From an uncultured Hyphomicrobiales bacterium (GTDB taxonomy: Bacteria; Pseudomonadota; Alphaproteobacteria; Rhizobiales; Ancalomicrobiaceae): a DNA stretch of 64,000 bases. The notes under the pieces were generated by a model, which saw nothing but the letters and a program-made list of their open reading frames with translations, was not told the DNA's origin and made no database searches. Shown piece after piece: positions 30,340-39,268 of this stretch. The stretch spans positions 1 through 64,000 of the forward strand of contig CAIYYN010000005.1 in NCBI GenBank assembly GCA_903930435.1, written 5' to 3'. The first letter of the stretch is position 1; every line of letters starts with the position of its first letter. The position numbers and the translations under genes were made by a program.

Positions 30340-32082
30340 TTAATTGGACGACGCGGTTACCTGGGCAGGATCAAACTTCGGCATGACGCCAAGCATGGGC
30401 GCGATACGGCGGATGATATTGCCCGCTGTTGGAGCCGCATTCAGGCCGGCAACGGCTGATGCGCCTTCCTTTTCGGGCTTTGGCTCATCCAGAACCGTCA
30501 GCACGACATATTGCGGGTCATCAATCGGGAAAGCAGCCAAAAACGAATTGCGGCGCTTGTCGTGATCATAGCGACCATGGTCGACCTTTTCTGCTGTCCC
30601 CGTCTTGCCGCCGACCCTGTAGCCATCCACCTGCGCCCGTGTGCCTGATCCAGGCGGGGCTGCATTGATCTTGAAGAGATAGCGGACATCGGCGCTGGTT
30701 TCAGGCTTGATCACCTGCACGGCCGACGCCATGGCCTGTTCGCGGGTCCGCGGCAGGAACGTCGGATTGAACAGGACGCCGCCATTGATCATGGCTGCGC
30801 CGACAATCGCGGTGTGCATCGGGGTTACCGAAATGCCGTGACCGAACGCCATAGTCGCGGTGGAAATATCCGACATGCGCTTGGGGAACCGGGGCATTGC
30901 CTCTTCCGGCAATTCGGTGTCGAGCTTGCGGAAGAAGCCGACCTTGTCGAAGAAATCGTGCTGGGCTTGCGCTCCTGCCCGCAGCGCCATGCGCGCCGAA
31001 CCTGTGTTGGAAGAATACAGGAAAATCTCAGGCACCGTGAGCGGACGACCCTTGCCATGGAATTCCGAGATATGCTGATGACCGATCGTCAGGCCGCCGC
31101 GTGTTTCGTAGACGTCATTGAGCGTGACCTTGCCGGTATCCAGCGTCAGGGCCGAGTTGAAGGTCTTGAACACGGATCCCATTTCATAGACGCCAGCGGT
31201 GTCGCGGTTCATATGCTCCTTGTCGAGCGCTTCCTTGGGATCGTTCGGGTCAAAATCCGGCATTGATACCATGGCAAGCACCTCGCCGGTGCGCGCATCA
31301 AGCACGATCCCCATGCCTGCGACAGCGTGATATTTCTTGACGGCTTCCTCGACCTCGTCGCGCACGACATGCTGGACCCGCATGTCGATGGAAATCTTGA
31401 CCGGCGGCAACCCTTCCGGGGGCAATTTGCCGTCCTTATTGACCTTCAAGAGATCGGTCTTGTCATCCAGATACTTCTCCATGCCGGCAATACCCTGATT
31501 GTCGACATTCACGAGACCGACGACATGCGATGCCAATGGCCCATTGGGATAGAAGCGCTTGTTCTCGTCGATAAAACCGATGCCCGGCAACCCGAGCCGA
31601 TGGATCTTCTCCCGTTCGGTCGCCGATATCTCGCGCTTGACCCACACAAAGCCCGCCTTGGTCGACAGTCGCGAACGGATGACCGAGCGAAAGGAAGCCT
31701 GTTTCATCTCGGGCAACACTGTCGACAGCGCATCAATGGCGTCATCGACATCGAGAATATGGCGGGGCTCGGCAAACAGGCTGGACGTCCGGATATCGGT
31801 TGCCAGCACCTCGCCATTGCGGTCGACAATGTTCGGGCGCGAGGCGGACACCTGCCGGGTCGCCACCTCAAGCGCTGCCGCATGGTCGTCACTGGCCATA
31901 CCGATCATGACCAGCTTGGCGGCTATCAGACCATAGATTGCCGCAAACGCCGTGATCGTCATGATGACGCGCGGGCCGCTCAGCATCTTGCGACGCGGTG
32001 GACGGTGGTCAGTCTGTTCCGGCACATCTGACGTGTCAGACGCTGTCATCGGGCCGGGCTTGCGACGAAACGGGTTCCGCAT
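30340..32082 (-). CDS. ftsI: septal peptidoglycan transpeptidase FtsI (PBP3)
   Basis: Class B penicillin-binding protein, the septal cross-linking partner of FtsW. 580 residues. A basic, proline-rich cytoplasmic tail (about 1-40) precedes one membrane helix. A dimerisation/pedestal domain follows, then the transpeptidase domain. Active-site motifs are SVFK in MGSVFKTFNSAL (nucleophile Ser), SSN in YSSNTGSARMAL, and KTG in GGKTGTAEKVDHG. The C-terminal end has no PASTA repeats. It starts 7 bp after the ftsL stop; a 102-bp gap separates its stop from murE. Confidence 0.97.
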   Translation of the reverse strand: MRNPFRRKPGPMTASDTSDVPEQTDHRPPRRKMLSGPRVIMTITAFAAIYGLIAAKLVMIGMASDDHAAALEVATRQVSASRPNIVDRNGEVLATDIRTSSLFAEPRHILDVDDAIDALSTVLPEMKQASFRSVIRSRLSTKAGFVWVKREISATEREKIHRLGLPGIGFIDENKRFYPNGPLASHVVGLVNVDNQGIAGMEKYLDDKTDLLKVNKDGKLPPEGLPPVKISIDMRVQHVVRDEVEEAVKKYHAVAGMGIVLDARTGEVLAMVSMPDFDPNDPKEALDKEHMNRDTAGVYEMGSVFKTFNSALTLDTGKVTLNDVYETRGGLTIGHQHISEFHGKGRPLTVPEIFLYSSNTGSARMALRAGAQAQHDFFDKVGFFRKLDTELPEEAMPRFPKRMSDISTATMAFGHGISVTPMHTAIVGAAMINGGVLFNPTFLPRTREQAMASAVQVIKPETSADVRYLFKINAAPPGSGTRAQVDGYRVGGKTGTAEKVDHGRYDHDKRRNSFLAAFPIDDPQYVVLTVLDEPKPEKEGASAVAGLNAAPTAGNIIRRIAPMLGVMPKFDPAQVTASSN

Positions 32083-32089
32083 TCTGTCC

Positions 32090-32584
32090 TCACCGGATCA
32101 GCGCGTTGATGGGATCATTCGGCTTTGGATCAATCATCTTGGGCATGGCAGGCGGGTCGAGCCGGTCCGAAGCCTTGTGGGTCGGTGCATCAGCCGGTTT
32201 CTTCGCCAAGGAGCCCGTCAGGTCGGACGGCTTGCCGATCGCCAGCATGCGCGACTGCGGCTTGGCTGCGCCGGACGTGGACTCATCGGGCTTGGCACTT
32301 GGGCGCATCGGGATGTCTTCAATCGAGGCGACCTGATTTGGGTCGAGCGCATCGAGATCGAGATAGCTGTGATATTTCTGGATCAGGTCCTGAATCCGGT
32401 GCGGCTGGTTCAACACGCTCCACTCAGCCTTCAGGCTGGCGATTTCCTGGCGACGCTCCACAATATCGCGTTGCAATTTCGCAATGCGTCCCGAGGCCCG
32501 CTCACTGTCATATTTCATGAGATAGACGACGCCGACGACTGCCAGCATCAATCCCACCAGAAATACGTTGAGCGTTTTCAGCAT
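32090..32584 (-). CDS. ftsL: cell division protein FtsL
   Basis: Small bitopic divisome protein that works with FtsQ and FtsB. 164 residues: one membrane helix close to the N-terminus (about 4-23, TLNVFLVGLMLAVVGVVYLM) and a periplasmic leucine-zipper-like coiled coil (ERASGRIAKLQRDIVERRQEIASLKAEWSVLNQP). The tail is Pro/Lys/Ser-rich, longer than in enterobacteria. Identity rests on this architecture plus its place between rsmH and ftsI. The ATG overlaps the rsmH TAA stop by one base. Confidence 0.9.
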   Translation of the reverse strand: MLKTLNVFLVGLMLAVVGVVYLMKYDSERASGRIAKLQRDIVERRQEIASLKAEWSVLNQPHRIQDLIQKYHSYLDLDALDPNQVASIEDIPMRPSAKPDESTSGAAKPQSRMLAIGKPSDLTGSLAKKPADAPTHKASDRLDPPAMPKMIDPKPNDPINALIR

Positions 32585-33600
32585 TATTTTTTCCCCGATC
32601 GAGCGGCGGGTATCAGTTGCGGAACGCCGAGATCCGCGAAATCGACGGCGCGAGCCGGAACAGCCGTCCGCAGACCCGCACGCAACTTTGCCGAACGAGC
32701 ACGAGGATTGTTGCCCGTCTCGTCGTCACTTGCCGCCAGCGCGCCCTTGGTCAGCAGCGTGAAGGTCGGCTCGGGGACATCGATTTCCGGCGCGTGGCGC
32801 GATCCGCCCGCCTTGTCACGTGAGCGATCTGCAAAGAACCGCTTGACGATCCGGTCTTCGAGCGAATGGAACGTCACCACGACAAGGCGACCACCGGGCT
32901 TCAGGATACGCTCTGCCGCCGCAAGTGCTTCGCCCAGTTCGCCCAATTCATCGTTCACGTAGATGCGCAGGGCCTGGAAGGCGCGGGTCGCGGGATGAAT
33001 CTCCGCCCGCTTCGACCCATATTTGACGCCGATCACCCGCTCGGCCAACGAGGCGAGCTGCCGTGTCCGCAAATAGGGTTCACCCACCCGATCCTCGACA
33101 ATCGCACGAGCCAGATTACCTGCCCGCCTTTCCTCGCCAAGCACCCAGAAGATCCGCGACAGGTCTTTTTCGGGCAGAAAATTCACGATATCGGCGGCTG
33201 TCGGGCCGTCCTGTCCCATGCGCATGTCGAGCGGTCCGTCATTACGGAACGAGAATCCCCGCTCGGCCTGATCTAGCTGCATCGACGACACACCGATATC
33301 GAGAACGACGCCATCGACACTTGCAACGCCAAACGCATTGGCATGTTCATCGAGTTGCCCGAACCGCCCATTCACGAGCCGAAGCCTGCCGGGAAATTCC
33401 GCCTGAACATCCGCGCCGCGGGCAATGGCAGTCTGGTCGCGATCAATTGCGATGACATCAGCACCCGCCTGCAGGATCGCGCTCGTATAGCCGCCCGCGC
33501 CAAAGGTGCCGTCAATGTGGATTTCACCCGGCGCAGGCGCCAGAGCGGCAAGGACTTCCGGCAACATGACGGGAAGATGCGGACGGGTCAGATCTGACAT
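32584..33600 (-). CDS. rsmH: 16S rRNA (cytosine1402-N4)-methyltransferase RsmH
   Basis: SAM-dependent methyltransferase for N4 of C1402 in 16S rRNA. From the ATG at 33600 the protein has 338 residues. The start [17 protein letters not shown] is family-typical; the frame is open much further upstream through mraZ but that is not coding. SAM motif [24 protein letters not shown]-type motif (here [28 protein letters not shown]), [15 protein letters not shown] and [15 protein letters not shown] are all present. The ATG overlaps the mraZ stop (ATGA). Confidence 0.97.
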   Translation of the reverse strand: MSDLTRPHLPVMLPEVLAALAPAPGEIHIDGTFGAGGYTSAILQAGADVIAIDRDQTAIARGADVQAEFPGRLRLVNGRFGQLDEHANAFGVASVDGVVLDIGVSSMQLDQAERGFSFRNDGPLDMRMGQDGPTAADIVNFLPEKDLSRIFWVLGEERRAGNLARAIVEDRVGEPYLRTRQLASLAERVIGVKYGSKRAEIHPATRAFQALRIYVNDELGELGEALAAAERILKPGGRLVVVTFHSLEDRIVKRFFADRSRDKAGGSRHAPEIDVPEPTFTLLTKGALAASDDETGNNPRARSAKLRAGLRTAVPARAVDFADLGVPQLIPAARSGKK

Positions 33601-34058
33601 CAGACCGTCCCCCCACGCGACGAACGCGCCGTCATGATCTCGGCCGCCTTCAGTCGGGCTGCTTGCTCGAACTGGGCAAAGCGTTCCGGTGACCAGATCT
33701 GGAAGCGCGAACCTTGGCCAACAAAGACCACTTCGTCCGTGATCCCCGAGGCGTCGCGCACCCAGTCCGGCAGCACGATCCGGCCTTCTCCGTCGAGGGT
33801 CAACGTATCGCCTGCCCCCAGTAATGCCACCGAGAGTGCCTGATAGTCGTCTGAATATCGATCGTACTCGCTGAGCAACGCATCGATTTCGCCGATCAAC
33901 GCATTCCCGCCCGCATCCACCGCCGGAACCTTGAGCGAGCGCAGCGCGAACAGTCCCTCGAAACCATCGCTCGACAGAACGGCGCGAAAGGCAGCGGGGA
34001 TCGAGACCCGCCCCTTCGAATCGATCCGCTTTACGTGACGGCCAAGAAACCGGTCCAT
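33600..34058 (-). CDS. mraZ: transcriptional regulator MraZ
   Basis: First gene of the dcw cluster; a ring-forming DNA-binding protein that represses its own operon in E. coli. From the ATG at 34058 ([21 protein letters not shown]) the protein has 152 residues. It has two SpoVT/AbrB-like MraZ repeats: the first with [13 protein letters not shown], the second with [18 protein letters not shown]. The conserved DxKGR motif is present in both as DSKGR and DGEGR. The frame is open 13 codons upstream. A 10-bp-periodic TGGG array lies 140-185 bp upstream and is the probable operator. Confidence 0.95.
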   Translation of the reverse strand: MDRFLGRHVKRIDSKGRVSIPAAFRAVLSSDGFEGLFALRSLKVPAVDAGGNALIGEIDALLSEYDRYSDDYQALSVALLGAGDTLTLDGEGRIVLPDWVRDASGITDEVVFVGQGSRFQIWSPERFAQFEQAARLKAAEIMTARSSRGGTV

Positions 34059-34197
34059 TTGCCCTCGGTTCGCAGCAGACCAGAAGAGGCCTGACACGGT
34101 TCAAATCGCGCCCAATCCCTTGGCTCAACGCAATGGCGTGGGCGACCTTGCGAACCCTTCTTCGCTCCGTCGACACCCGGCACCTGATCACGTCACT

Positions 34198-34242
34198 TGG
34201 GATGTTTTGGGATACCATGGGCTTTTTTGGGCGTCAATGGAA
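34198..34242. promoter_or_regulatory. MraZ-box array upstream of mraZ
   Basis: On the plus strand TGGGA (34198), TGGGA (34208), TGGGC (34218) and TGGGC (34228) repeat at exactly 10 bp, followed by a degenerate TGGAA at 34238. TGGGN repeats with 5-bp spacers are the known MraZ operator in E. coli. They lie 140-185 bp upstream of the mraZ ATG. They read on the strand opposite to mraZ, so on the sense strand the array is a series of NCCCA repeats. Confidence 0.75.
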
Positions 34243-34401
34243 GGGTCAGATCATGACGTCGGCGTACTCATTTCGATTAAACACTAGGTAAGGTTAAAAC
34301 TTTGTTCCGGCAGGAGACGGCGCTTCGTCGAGATGGCGCGCGGGATCGAGCGGTTTTTGCCCGTGATCAGGCGCACCGTTGACGACTGGGACTGTGGAAA
34401 A

Positions 34402-34780
34402 ATGTCAGTCGGTCTGTAAGCCGGGTTCTGTATGGCAGGTTTCCCTGCGCGGCGACCATTCATCTGGGACGCCCGTTGCCGGACGCCTCACGCAACCAAC
34501 CCGAACGACTGGCCTGGAAACAGCTGGAGTTGCCTCCGCGTCGTTCCTATTCGGTTTTGCTCCCGGTGGGGTTTACCATGCCGGCCCCGTTGCCGGTTCC
34601 GCGGTGGGCTCTTACCCCACCTTTTCACCCTTACCTGAGGCGCACCTCAGGCGGTTCGATCTCTGTGGCACTTTCCCTAAGGTCACCCTCGCCGGACGTT
34701 ATCCGGCACCGTCTTTCCATGGAGCCCGGACTTTCCTCCCTTACAAATCTGCAAGAGCGGCCGCCCGACCGACTGACCGC
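34402..34780 (-). ncRNA. rnpB: RNase P RNA, class A
   Basis: Catalytic RNA that trims tRNA 5' ends. On the minus strand the conserved GAGGAAAGTCCGGGCTCC segment of the 5' half is complementary to about 34722-34740, followed by further P4/CR-I-like sequence. The 3' half ends with ACAGAACCCGGCTTAC (complement about 34415-34430). The ends pair: about 34767-34777 with 34404-34414 gives an 11-bp P1 stem. The mature ends are estimated from that pairing and could be off by several bases. It lies between the mraZ regulatory region and the secreted-protein pair. Plus-strand frames over it are artefacts. Confidence 0.93.
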
Positions 34781-34855
34781 CCGCCCCTAGGCCATTCCCG
34801 CCGGAGCGTCAATGAAATTCCGGGATCGGACCTGCAATGCGCACTCACGTGAATG

Positions 34856-34884
34856 AAAAACCCCGGCCACAAGGACCGGGGTTT
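34856..34884 (-). terminator. intrinsic terminator after the first small secreted gene
   Basis: A 9-bp stem (AAACCCCGG with CCGGGGTTT, loop of nine bases) is followed on the minus strand by a run of T. It sits 47 bp after the stop of the 34931-35308 gene and separates it from rnpB. Confidence 0.8.
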
Positions 34885-34930
34885 CGACAAACGCACGTCA
34901 GGAAGCGCTTTAAAAAAGCGCGTGTCAGGA

Positions 34931-35308
34931 TCAATCAAACGTCGCAGACGTGACGTTGCTGCTGCGGTTGTACTTGATCGTGATCTTCTCGACCGAACAC
35001 AAGTCAATATTTGACCAGACTGCCGAGGAGTCATCGTCTGAATAGACAACTTTCAGATCCCACTTGCAGGTCGTCGCCGACCGGTGGAACTTGATTTCCC
35101 AGGAATCGCCGTTCGCAAACGTGTCCTTGCCGAGCACGTCTTCTTCCCAGTCATCAGATTTGCTCGGAGATACAAAGACAGACTTGATTTCATAGCCAGT
35201 CTTGTTGACGAGCGTAAAATCCTGCTTTGCCTCTGCCGCATTGGCGGGCGCAAATGCAAGGACCAAAGCACTGAGCATAAATGCAATCGAAAGTATGAAA
35301 TGACGCAT
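34931..35308 (-). CDS. small secreted protein, tandem paralogue 1
   Basis: 125 residues. A signal peptide ends at about PANAAEA (23-25). The mature domain is of the type FTLVNKTGYEIKSVFVSPSKSDDWEEDVLGKD...GDSWEIKFHRSATTCKWDLKVVYSDDDSSAVWSNIDLCSVEKITIKYNR, an all-beta fold common in alphaproteobacterial secreted proteins. Two cysteines (in TTCKWD and DLCSVE) could form a disulfide. Function unknown; homologues are often annotated only from chance similarity. It closely resembles the gene at 35511-35888, so it arose by tandem duplication. The ATG has AGGAGA upstream and a good terminator follows. Confidence 0.85.
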   Translation of the reverse strand: MRHFILSIAFMLSALVLAFAPANAAEAKQDFTLVNKTGYEIKSVFVSPSKSDDWEEDVLGKDTFANGDSWEIKFHRSATTCKWDLKVVYSDDDSSAVWSNIDLCSVEKITIKYNRSSNVTSATFD

Positions 35309-35440
35309 AATTTTCTCCTATAGATTATGGCAGCACCGTGTTTGTATGTTTTACGGATTCGGCGCAAGACCTGTTTAAGTCAAATCGCTTGAATTATTTG
35401 TGAAGTGTTTGTGACTTAAATTCAGGCGAAACGGAAACAA

Positions 35441-35476
35441 AAAGAAAACCGCTGACACGATCAACGATGTCAGCGG
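35441..35476 (-). terminator. intrinsic terminator after the second small secreted gene
   Basis: CCGCTGACA (35449-35457) and TGTCAGCGG (35468-35476) form a 9-bp stem; on the minus strand it is followed by a U-rich tail (TTTTCTTTTTG). It lies 34 bp after the stop of the 35511-35888 gene, so each of the two paralogues has its own terminator. Confidence 0.8.
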
Positions 35477-35510
35477 CATTTGCTTTTGTATCGAATGTAA
35501 CGAATTGGAA

Positions 35511-35888
35511 TCAGTCAAATACTGCGCTTGTTGTATTCGACTTGCGGTTATATTTGATCGTGATCTTGTCGATCGAGCAGAGATCGATGTTGTTCCAGAC
35601 TGCGTCGGAATCATCGTCTGCATAGACAACCTTGAGATCCCACTTGCAGGTCCGGGTGTTGCGGTGGAACTTGATCCGCCAGCTGTCACCGTCGGAAAGC
35701 GTATCTTTCCCAAGCACATCCTCTTCCCAGTCGTCTGACTTCGATGGGGATACATAAACTTCCTTGATCTCATAGCCTGTCTTGTTGACGAGGGTGAAAT
35801 CCTGCTTGGCTTCAGCAGCTTGAGCCGAATGGAACGAAGCGGTGATAGCAACGAAGGCGAAAACAAGACTAAGAAATAAGTGACGCAT
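35511..35888 (-). CDS. small secreted protein, tandem paralogue 2
   Basis: 125 residues from the ATG at 35888, which has GGAGG 6 nt upstream; the frame is open four codons further. Signal peptide to about SAQAAEA. The mature part repeats the sequence pattern of the neighbour: FTLVNKTGYEIKEVYVSPSKSDDWEEDVLGKDTLSDGDSWRIKFH...CKWDLKVVYADDDSDAVWNNIDLCS...ITIKYNR. The two cysteines are conserved. The two copies are about three-quarters identical in the mature region, while the signal peptides and the untranslated ends have diverged. Each has its own ribosome binding site and terminator, which suggests separate control. Confidence 0.85.
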   Translation of the reverse strand: MRHLFLSLVFAFVAITASFHSAQAAEAKQDFTLVNKTGYEIKEVYVSPSKSDDWEEDVLGKDTLSDGDSWRIKFHRNTRTCKWDLKVVYADDDSDAVWNNIDLCSIDKITIKYNRKSNTTSAVFD

Positions 35889-36233
35889 TGGAACCTCCAA
35901 AGATTATGGCAAAAATGCGATAGCAGCCCCTTTGCCGAGAGTTCAAGGGCAAAAATCGATGCGCTGAAAAAGTTATACAAAAATATGAAATTGAACGAAT
36001 GGTTAACAAGTCCCTCCCACCAGTCAGGAAGCGCGCCAGCCGTTGGCTCAAATTACATTATTTCTATTTATTTCCAATTTCTTACACGCGAAAATACGTC
36101 TCGTTGGATGGTCCCGTCACGCCCGGTTCGAGCAAATTGGAGCGGACATTGCGCTGGCCTCAGGGGCCAGTTGACCCCTGTGATGCATTCGGGGGCTACA
36201 CGAGGCATGAATAATTGATTAAAAGGGGGGTCA
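35889..36233. other. intergenic region between divergent genes
   Basis: 345 bp between the second secreted gene (minus) and the amidase (plus). The middle (about 36040-36090) is AT-rich and probably holds promoters for both. Two overlapping, mutually exclusive short hairpins occur: CTGGCC/GGCCAG (36154-36170) and AGGGG/CCCCT (36162-36179), 55-80 bp before the amidase ATG. No gene seen. Confidence 0.45.
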
Positions 36234-37127
36234 ATGACGTTAATGACCGCACCCCATCGACCGACTGACGCCAACGCTCCGTTGCGAGCGGACAGTGATC
36301 TTGTGTCGGAATTCCGCGCCTCGCCGAACCACGGTGAGCGTCGAGGAGCCTATGGCCTGGGCCAGCGGCCCGACATGGTCCTGTTGCATTACACGGGCAT
36401 GCCTGCGGGCAAGGGCCTTTCTTCGGCAGAACGCGCCATTCGCTGGCTGACGACTGAGGAAAGCCAGGTTTCCTGTCATTATGTCGTTGATGAGGACGGC
36501 CGCATCACACAGCTGGTACCAGAGGCACGGCGAGCCTGGCATGCCGGGCTCGGTGCCTGGAAGGGTGATCGCGATATCAACTCCACCTCAATCGGCATCG
36601 AAATCGTGAACCCGGGCCATTTCTGGGACATGTCCGGCGCAGCCTTTGCTGACACCTCGGGCTCAGGCGAAGTACATCCCGGATATCGCGCCTTCCCCGA
36701 CGTGCAGATTGACTCGGTCATTGCCTTGACGCGAGACATCGTCGCGCGAAACAGAATGCCGTCGTTCCGTATTCTGGCTCATTCCGATATAGCGCCGATG
36801 CGGAAGTCGGATCCGGGCGAGAAATTCCCATGGGACCGGCTCGCAGGTGCTGGCCTCGGCCTTTGGGTCGATCCCGTCCCCTTGAGCGACGGGACAAAAC
36901 TCAAATCCGGCGACGAAGGCCAGCCGGTCCGCGCGATCCAGTCAATGCTGGCGATGCTGGGCTATGAAATCGCGCTCTCCGGCGTGTTTGATACGGCGAC
37001 AGTCGCTGTTGTCACGGCCTTCCAGCGCCACTGGCGCCAGGAACGTGTCGACGGAATTGCGGACAGATCGACGATCATGACCCTGAACGCACTCCTGCAG
37101 GCGCAGCAAGACCGGGGGCAGGCATGA
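36234..37127 (+). CDS. N-acetylmuramoyl-L-alanine amidase with peptidoglycan-binding domain (AmpD type)
   Basis: Zinc amidase that cleaves the MurNAc-L-Ala bond of cell-wall fragments. 297 residues, with no signal peptide, so probably cytoplasmic as in AmpD-like recycling. Amidase_2 domain: His52 in DMVLLHYTGMP, RRAWHAGLGAWKGD (zinc His), STSIGIEIVNPG, and LAHSDIAPMRKSDPGEKFPW with the final His and Asp. C-terminal PG_binding_1 domain (GDEGQPVRAIQSMLAMLGYEIALSGVFDTATVAVVTAFQRHW). GGGGG lies just upstream of the ATG. The stop overlaps the start of the lytic transglycosylase gene (ATGA). Confidence 0.9.
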   Translation: MTLMTAPHRPTDANAPLRADSDLVSEFRASPNHGERRGAYGLGQRPDMVLLHYTGMPAGKGLSSAERAIRWLTTEESQVSCHYVVDEDGRITQLVPEARRAWHAGLGAWKGDRDINSTSIGIEIVNPGHFWDMSGAAFADTSGSGEVHPGYRAFPDVQIDSVIALTRDIVARNRMPSFRILAHSDIAPMRKSDPGEKFPWDRLAGAGLGLWVDPVPLSDGTKLKSGDEGQPVRAIQSMLAMLGYEIALSGVFDTATVAVVTAFQRHWRQERVDGIADRSTIMTLNALLQAQQDRGQA

Positions 37128-38191
37128 GCTGGTCCCGCCAAATCGCCAATCGTCCCCTCAAGGCCTCGCGCACCGCACTGGTGACGCTGTTCGGCCTGAT
37201 GACCTGTGGTGCCTCCGCCGTCGCATTTGGCGAGATCGTTGTCGAAAAGGATAAGTCAGACCGCGCCATTGTCATCGCAAGCCTCGACTGGCAGCCAACC
37301 GATCCAGCCGGAGCCGACTGGGTCGCCTTCCGCCCGGATGGAAATGTCGCCAGCGGTTCAACGGCATCGACTGGCAGCCGTATCAAGACCAAGCTCGATG
37401 ATGCCTTTGATCTCTTCGCCCGCAGCGAACCTGCGCAGATTTCGGATGCCAAGAGCTTCACGCTGCGCACAGCCTCGCTGGATCCCGGCGATGCCTGGGT
37501 GCCGGGCGCGCGTTCCGTTGCCAACGACGCAGCCGCATCCAGCACGGTATCGGCGCCGGTCGGATCAGCGGCGATCGACAGCCATCCTGTCGTGCAAATT
37601 GGCCAGATCTTTCCTGTTCCCAAGACACGACCAGCTTCCCTTGGCGTCAAGGTCGCGTCGTTGACGGCTCCGACCGAATTGCCCGAGACCGAAAGTCATG
37701 CGCGGCCACTTGATGCGGCTCCGATCCTCGGCGAGCCAAAGCGCATCCCTGAGGGCGCATCGGCCTATCTCGATATTTTCCGCCGCGAGGCAAGCGTCAA
37801 CAAGATCCCGCTCTGGCTCGCGCTTGGCGTGGCGTGGGTGGAAAGCAAGTTCGACCCGAAACTGCGCGGGACACATACCGTGGTCGGCATGATGCAGGTC
37901 ATGCCATCGACGGCTCGTGAAATGGGCTACCGGGGCACCACGAACCAACTCTTCAATCCGGAAACCAATATCGTCTGGGGCATGAAGGAACTGGCGCAGG
38001 ATTATCAGATCGCCAAGGGAGATATCTGCCTGACGATCGCCAAATACAAGGGTGGCTTCCGCACCCACACGATCAACAAGGGCGCGTGGAATTATTGCAG
38101 CCAGGTCAAGCGCGTGACCGGCATGACGGAAGTTGCCAGCGTCAAGCAGGACAAGGCCAAGGTGGCAAGCAATACCACCCCGAACCCGTAA
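37124..38191 (+). CDS. lytic transglycosylase, SLT domain
   Basis: Cleaves the MurNAc-GlcNAc bond with formation of 1,6-anhydro-MurNAc. 355 residues. An N-terminal hydrophobic segment (about 17-36, signal peptide or anchor) is followed by a 170-residue low-complexity linker. The SLT domain occupies about 213-345: the catalytic Glu240 is in WLALGVAWVESKFDP, followed by VGMMQVMPSTAREMG, NPETNIVWGMKEL and IAKYKGG. Translationally coupled to the amidase (ATGA), so both turn over peptidoglycan from one mRNA. Confidence 0.9.
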   Translation: MSWSRQIANRPLKASRTALVTLFGLMTCGASAVAFGEIVVEKDKSDRAIVIASLDWQPTDPAGADWVAFRPDGNVASGSTASTGSRIKTKLDDAFDLFARSEPAQISDAKSFTLRTASLDPGDAWVPGARSVANDAAASSTVSAPVGSAAIDSHPVVQIGQIFPVPKTRPASLGVKVASLTAPTELPETESHARPLDAAPILGEPKRIPEGASAYLDIFRREASVNKIPLWLALGVAWVESKFDPKLRGTHTVVGMMQVMPSTAREMGYRGTTNQLFNPETNIVWGMKELAQDYQIAKGDICLTIAKYKGGFRTHTINKGAWNYCSQVKRVTGMTEVASVKQDKAKVASNTTPNP

Positions 38192-38194
38192 GTC

Positions 38195-39178
38195 TTACTT
38201 GTGACCCTGCACCGGACGAGGCGCGTATGGCTCTTCAAGCGCCGTGATTGTCTCGCTGTCGAGCACTACGTCCAGCGCCGCAATGGCATCATCAAGATGC
38301 TCCAGTCGGGTCGCACCCACAATCGGCGCGGAAACAGCGGATTTTGACAGCACCCAGGCGAGAGCCAGCACCGACGGCTTCAGTCCAAGCAGAATGGCGA
38401 CTTCGTCCAGCCGGTCCTTGATACGGTAATCCTGCGGGATGCCGAAATAGCCCTGGGCCAATTGATCTTCGGTCGCTCGTGTCGTCGCCTGCCCCTCGCG
38501 TGGGCGGTTGCCGGCGAGAAACCCCCGCGCCAGCGGCGACCAAGGGATGACGCCAATCCCTTCCTCAAGGCAGAAAGGATGCATCTCGCGTTCTTCCTCG
38601 CGATAGGCGAGATTGTAGAAATCCTGCATGGAGACGAATTCGGCCCAGCCGTTGGCGCGCGACGTCAGCACCATGCGCACGAATTGACGCGCCCACATGG
38701 ACGATGCGCCCAGATACAGGGCTTTGCCAGCCTTCACCACGTCATTGAGCGCCTCAAGCGTTTCCTCGATTGGCGTCTCGTAGTCATAACGATGGATCTG
38801 ATAGAGATCGACATAGTCGGTCCCGAGCCGCTTCAGGCTCGCGTCAATCCCCTCAAAGATATGCTTGCGCGAGAGGCCACGCTTGTTGGGGCCATCCCCC
38901 ATCGGGTTGAACACCTTGGTCGCGATCACGACGTCGCTGCGTCGGGCATAATCTTTCAGCGCCCGGCCAACGACAGTTTCGCTGGCACCCAGTGAATAGA
39001 CATCCGCCGTATCGAAGAAATTGATGCCGAGATCGAGCGCCCGCTTCAGGAATGGTCGGCTGTCTGCCTCATCCTTCACCCAGCTCCAGCCGCGCCATGT
39101 CGGGTCGCCGTAGCTCATGCAACCCAGGCAAATGCGCGAAATCTCAAGTCCGGTGCGGCCAAGTCGAGTGTACTGCAT
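38195..39178 (-). CDS. aldo/keto reductase
   Basis: NADPH-dependent oxidoreductase with a TIM barrel; substrate not predictable. 327 residues. Starts MQYTRLGRTGLEISRICLGCMSYGDP. Catalytic tetrad Asp in FFDTADVYSLGASE, Lys in VVIATKVF, His in YQIHRYD. C-terminal NADPH site WVLSKSAVSAPIVGATRLEHLDDAIAAL. Ends only 4 bp from the lytic transglycosylase stop, so the two are convergent. Confidence 0.92.
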   Translation of the reverse strand: MQYTRLGRTGLEISRICLGCMSYGDPTWRGWSWVKDEADSRPFLKRALDLGINFFDTADVYSLGASETVVGRALKDYARRSDVVIATKVFNPMGDGPNKRGLSRKHIFEGIDASLKRLGTDYVDLYQIHRYDYETPIEETLEALNDVVKAGKALYLGASSMWARQFVRMVLTSRANGWAEFVSMQDFYNLAYREEEREMHPFCLEEGIGVIPWSPLARGFLAGNRPREGQATTRATEDQLAQGYFGIPQDYRIKDRLDEVAILLGLKPSVLALAWVLSKSAVSAPIVGATRLEHLDDAIAALDVVLDSETITALEEPYAPRPVQGHK

Positions 39179-39268
39179 GGGGGAGTCCTTGAGGGATTGA
39201 AGAGATTTGCAAGGGAAAGCCGATGGTATGACGACGTCCGCGACGGATTTAAGGCGATGAAGCCCCCG

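Noticed and set aside
34379-34852. Protein frames over the RNase P RNA gene
   Set aside because: The minus-strand RNA has the conserved RNase P sequence and P1 pairing; the plus-strand frames are by-products.
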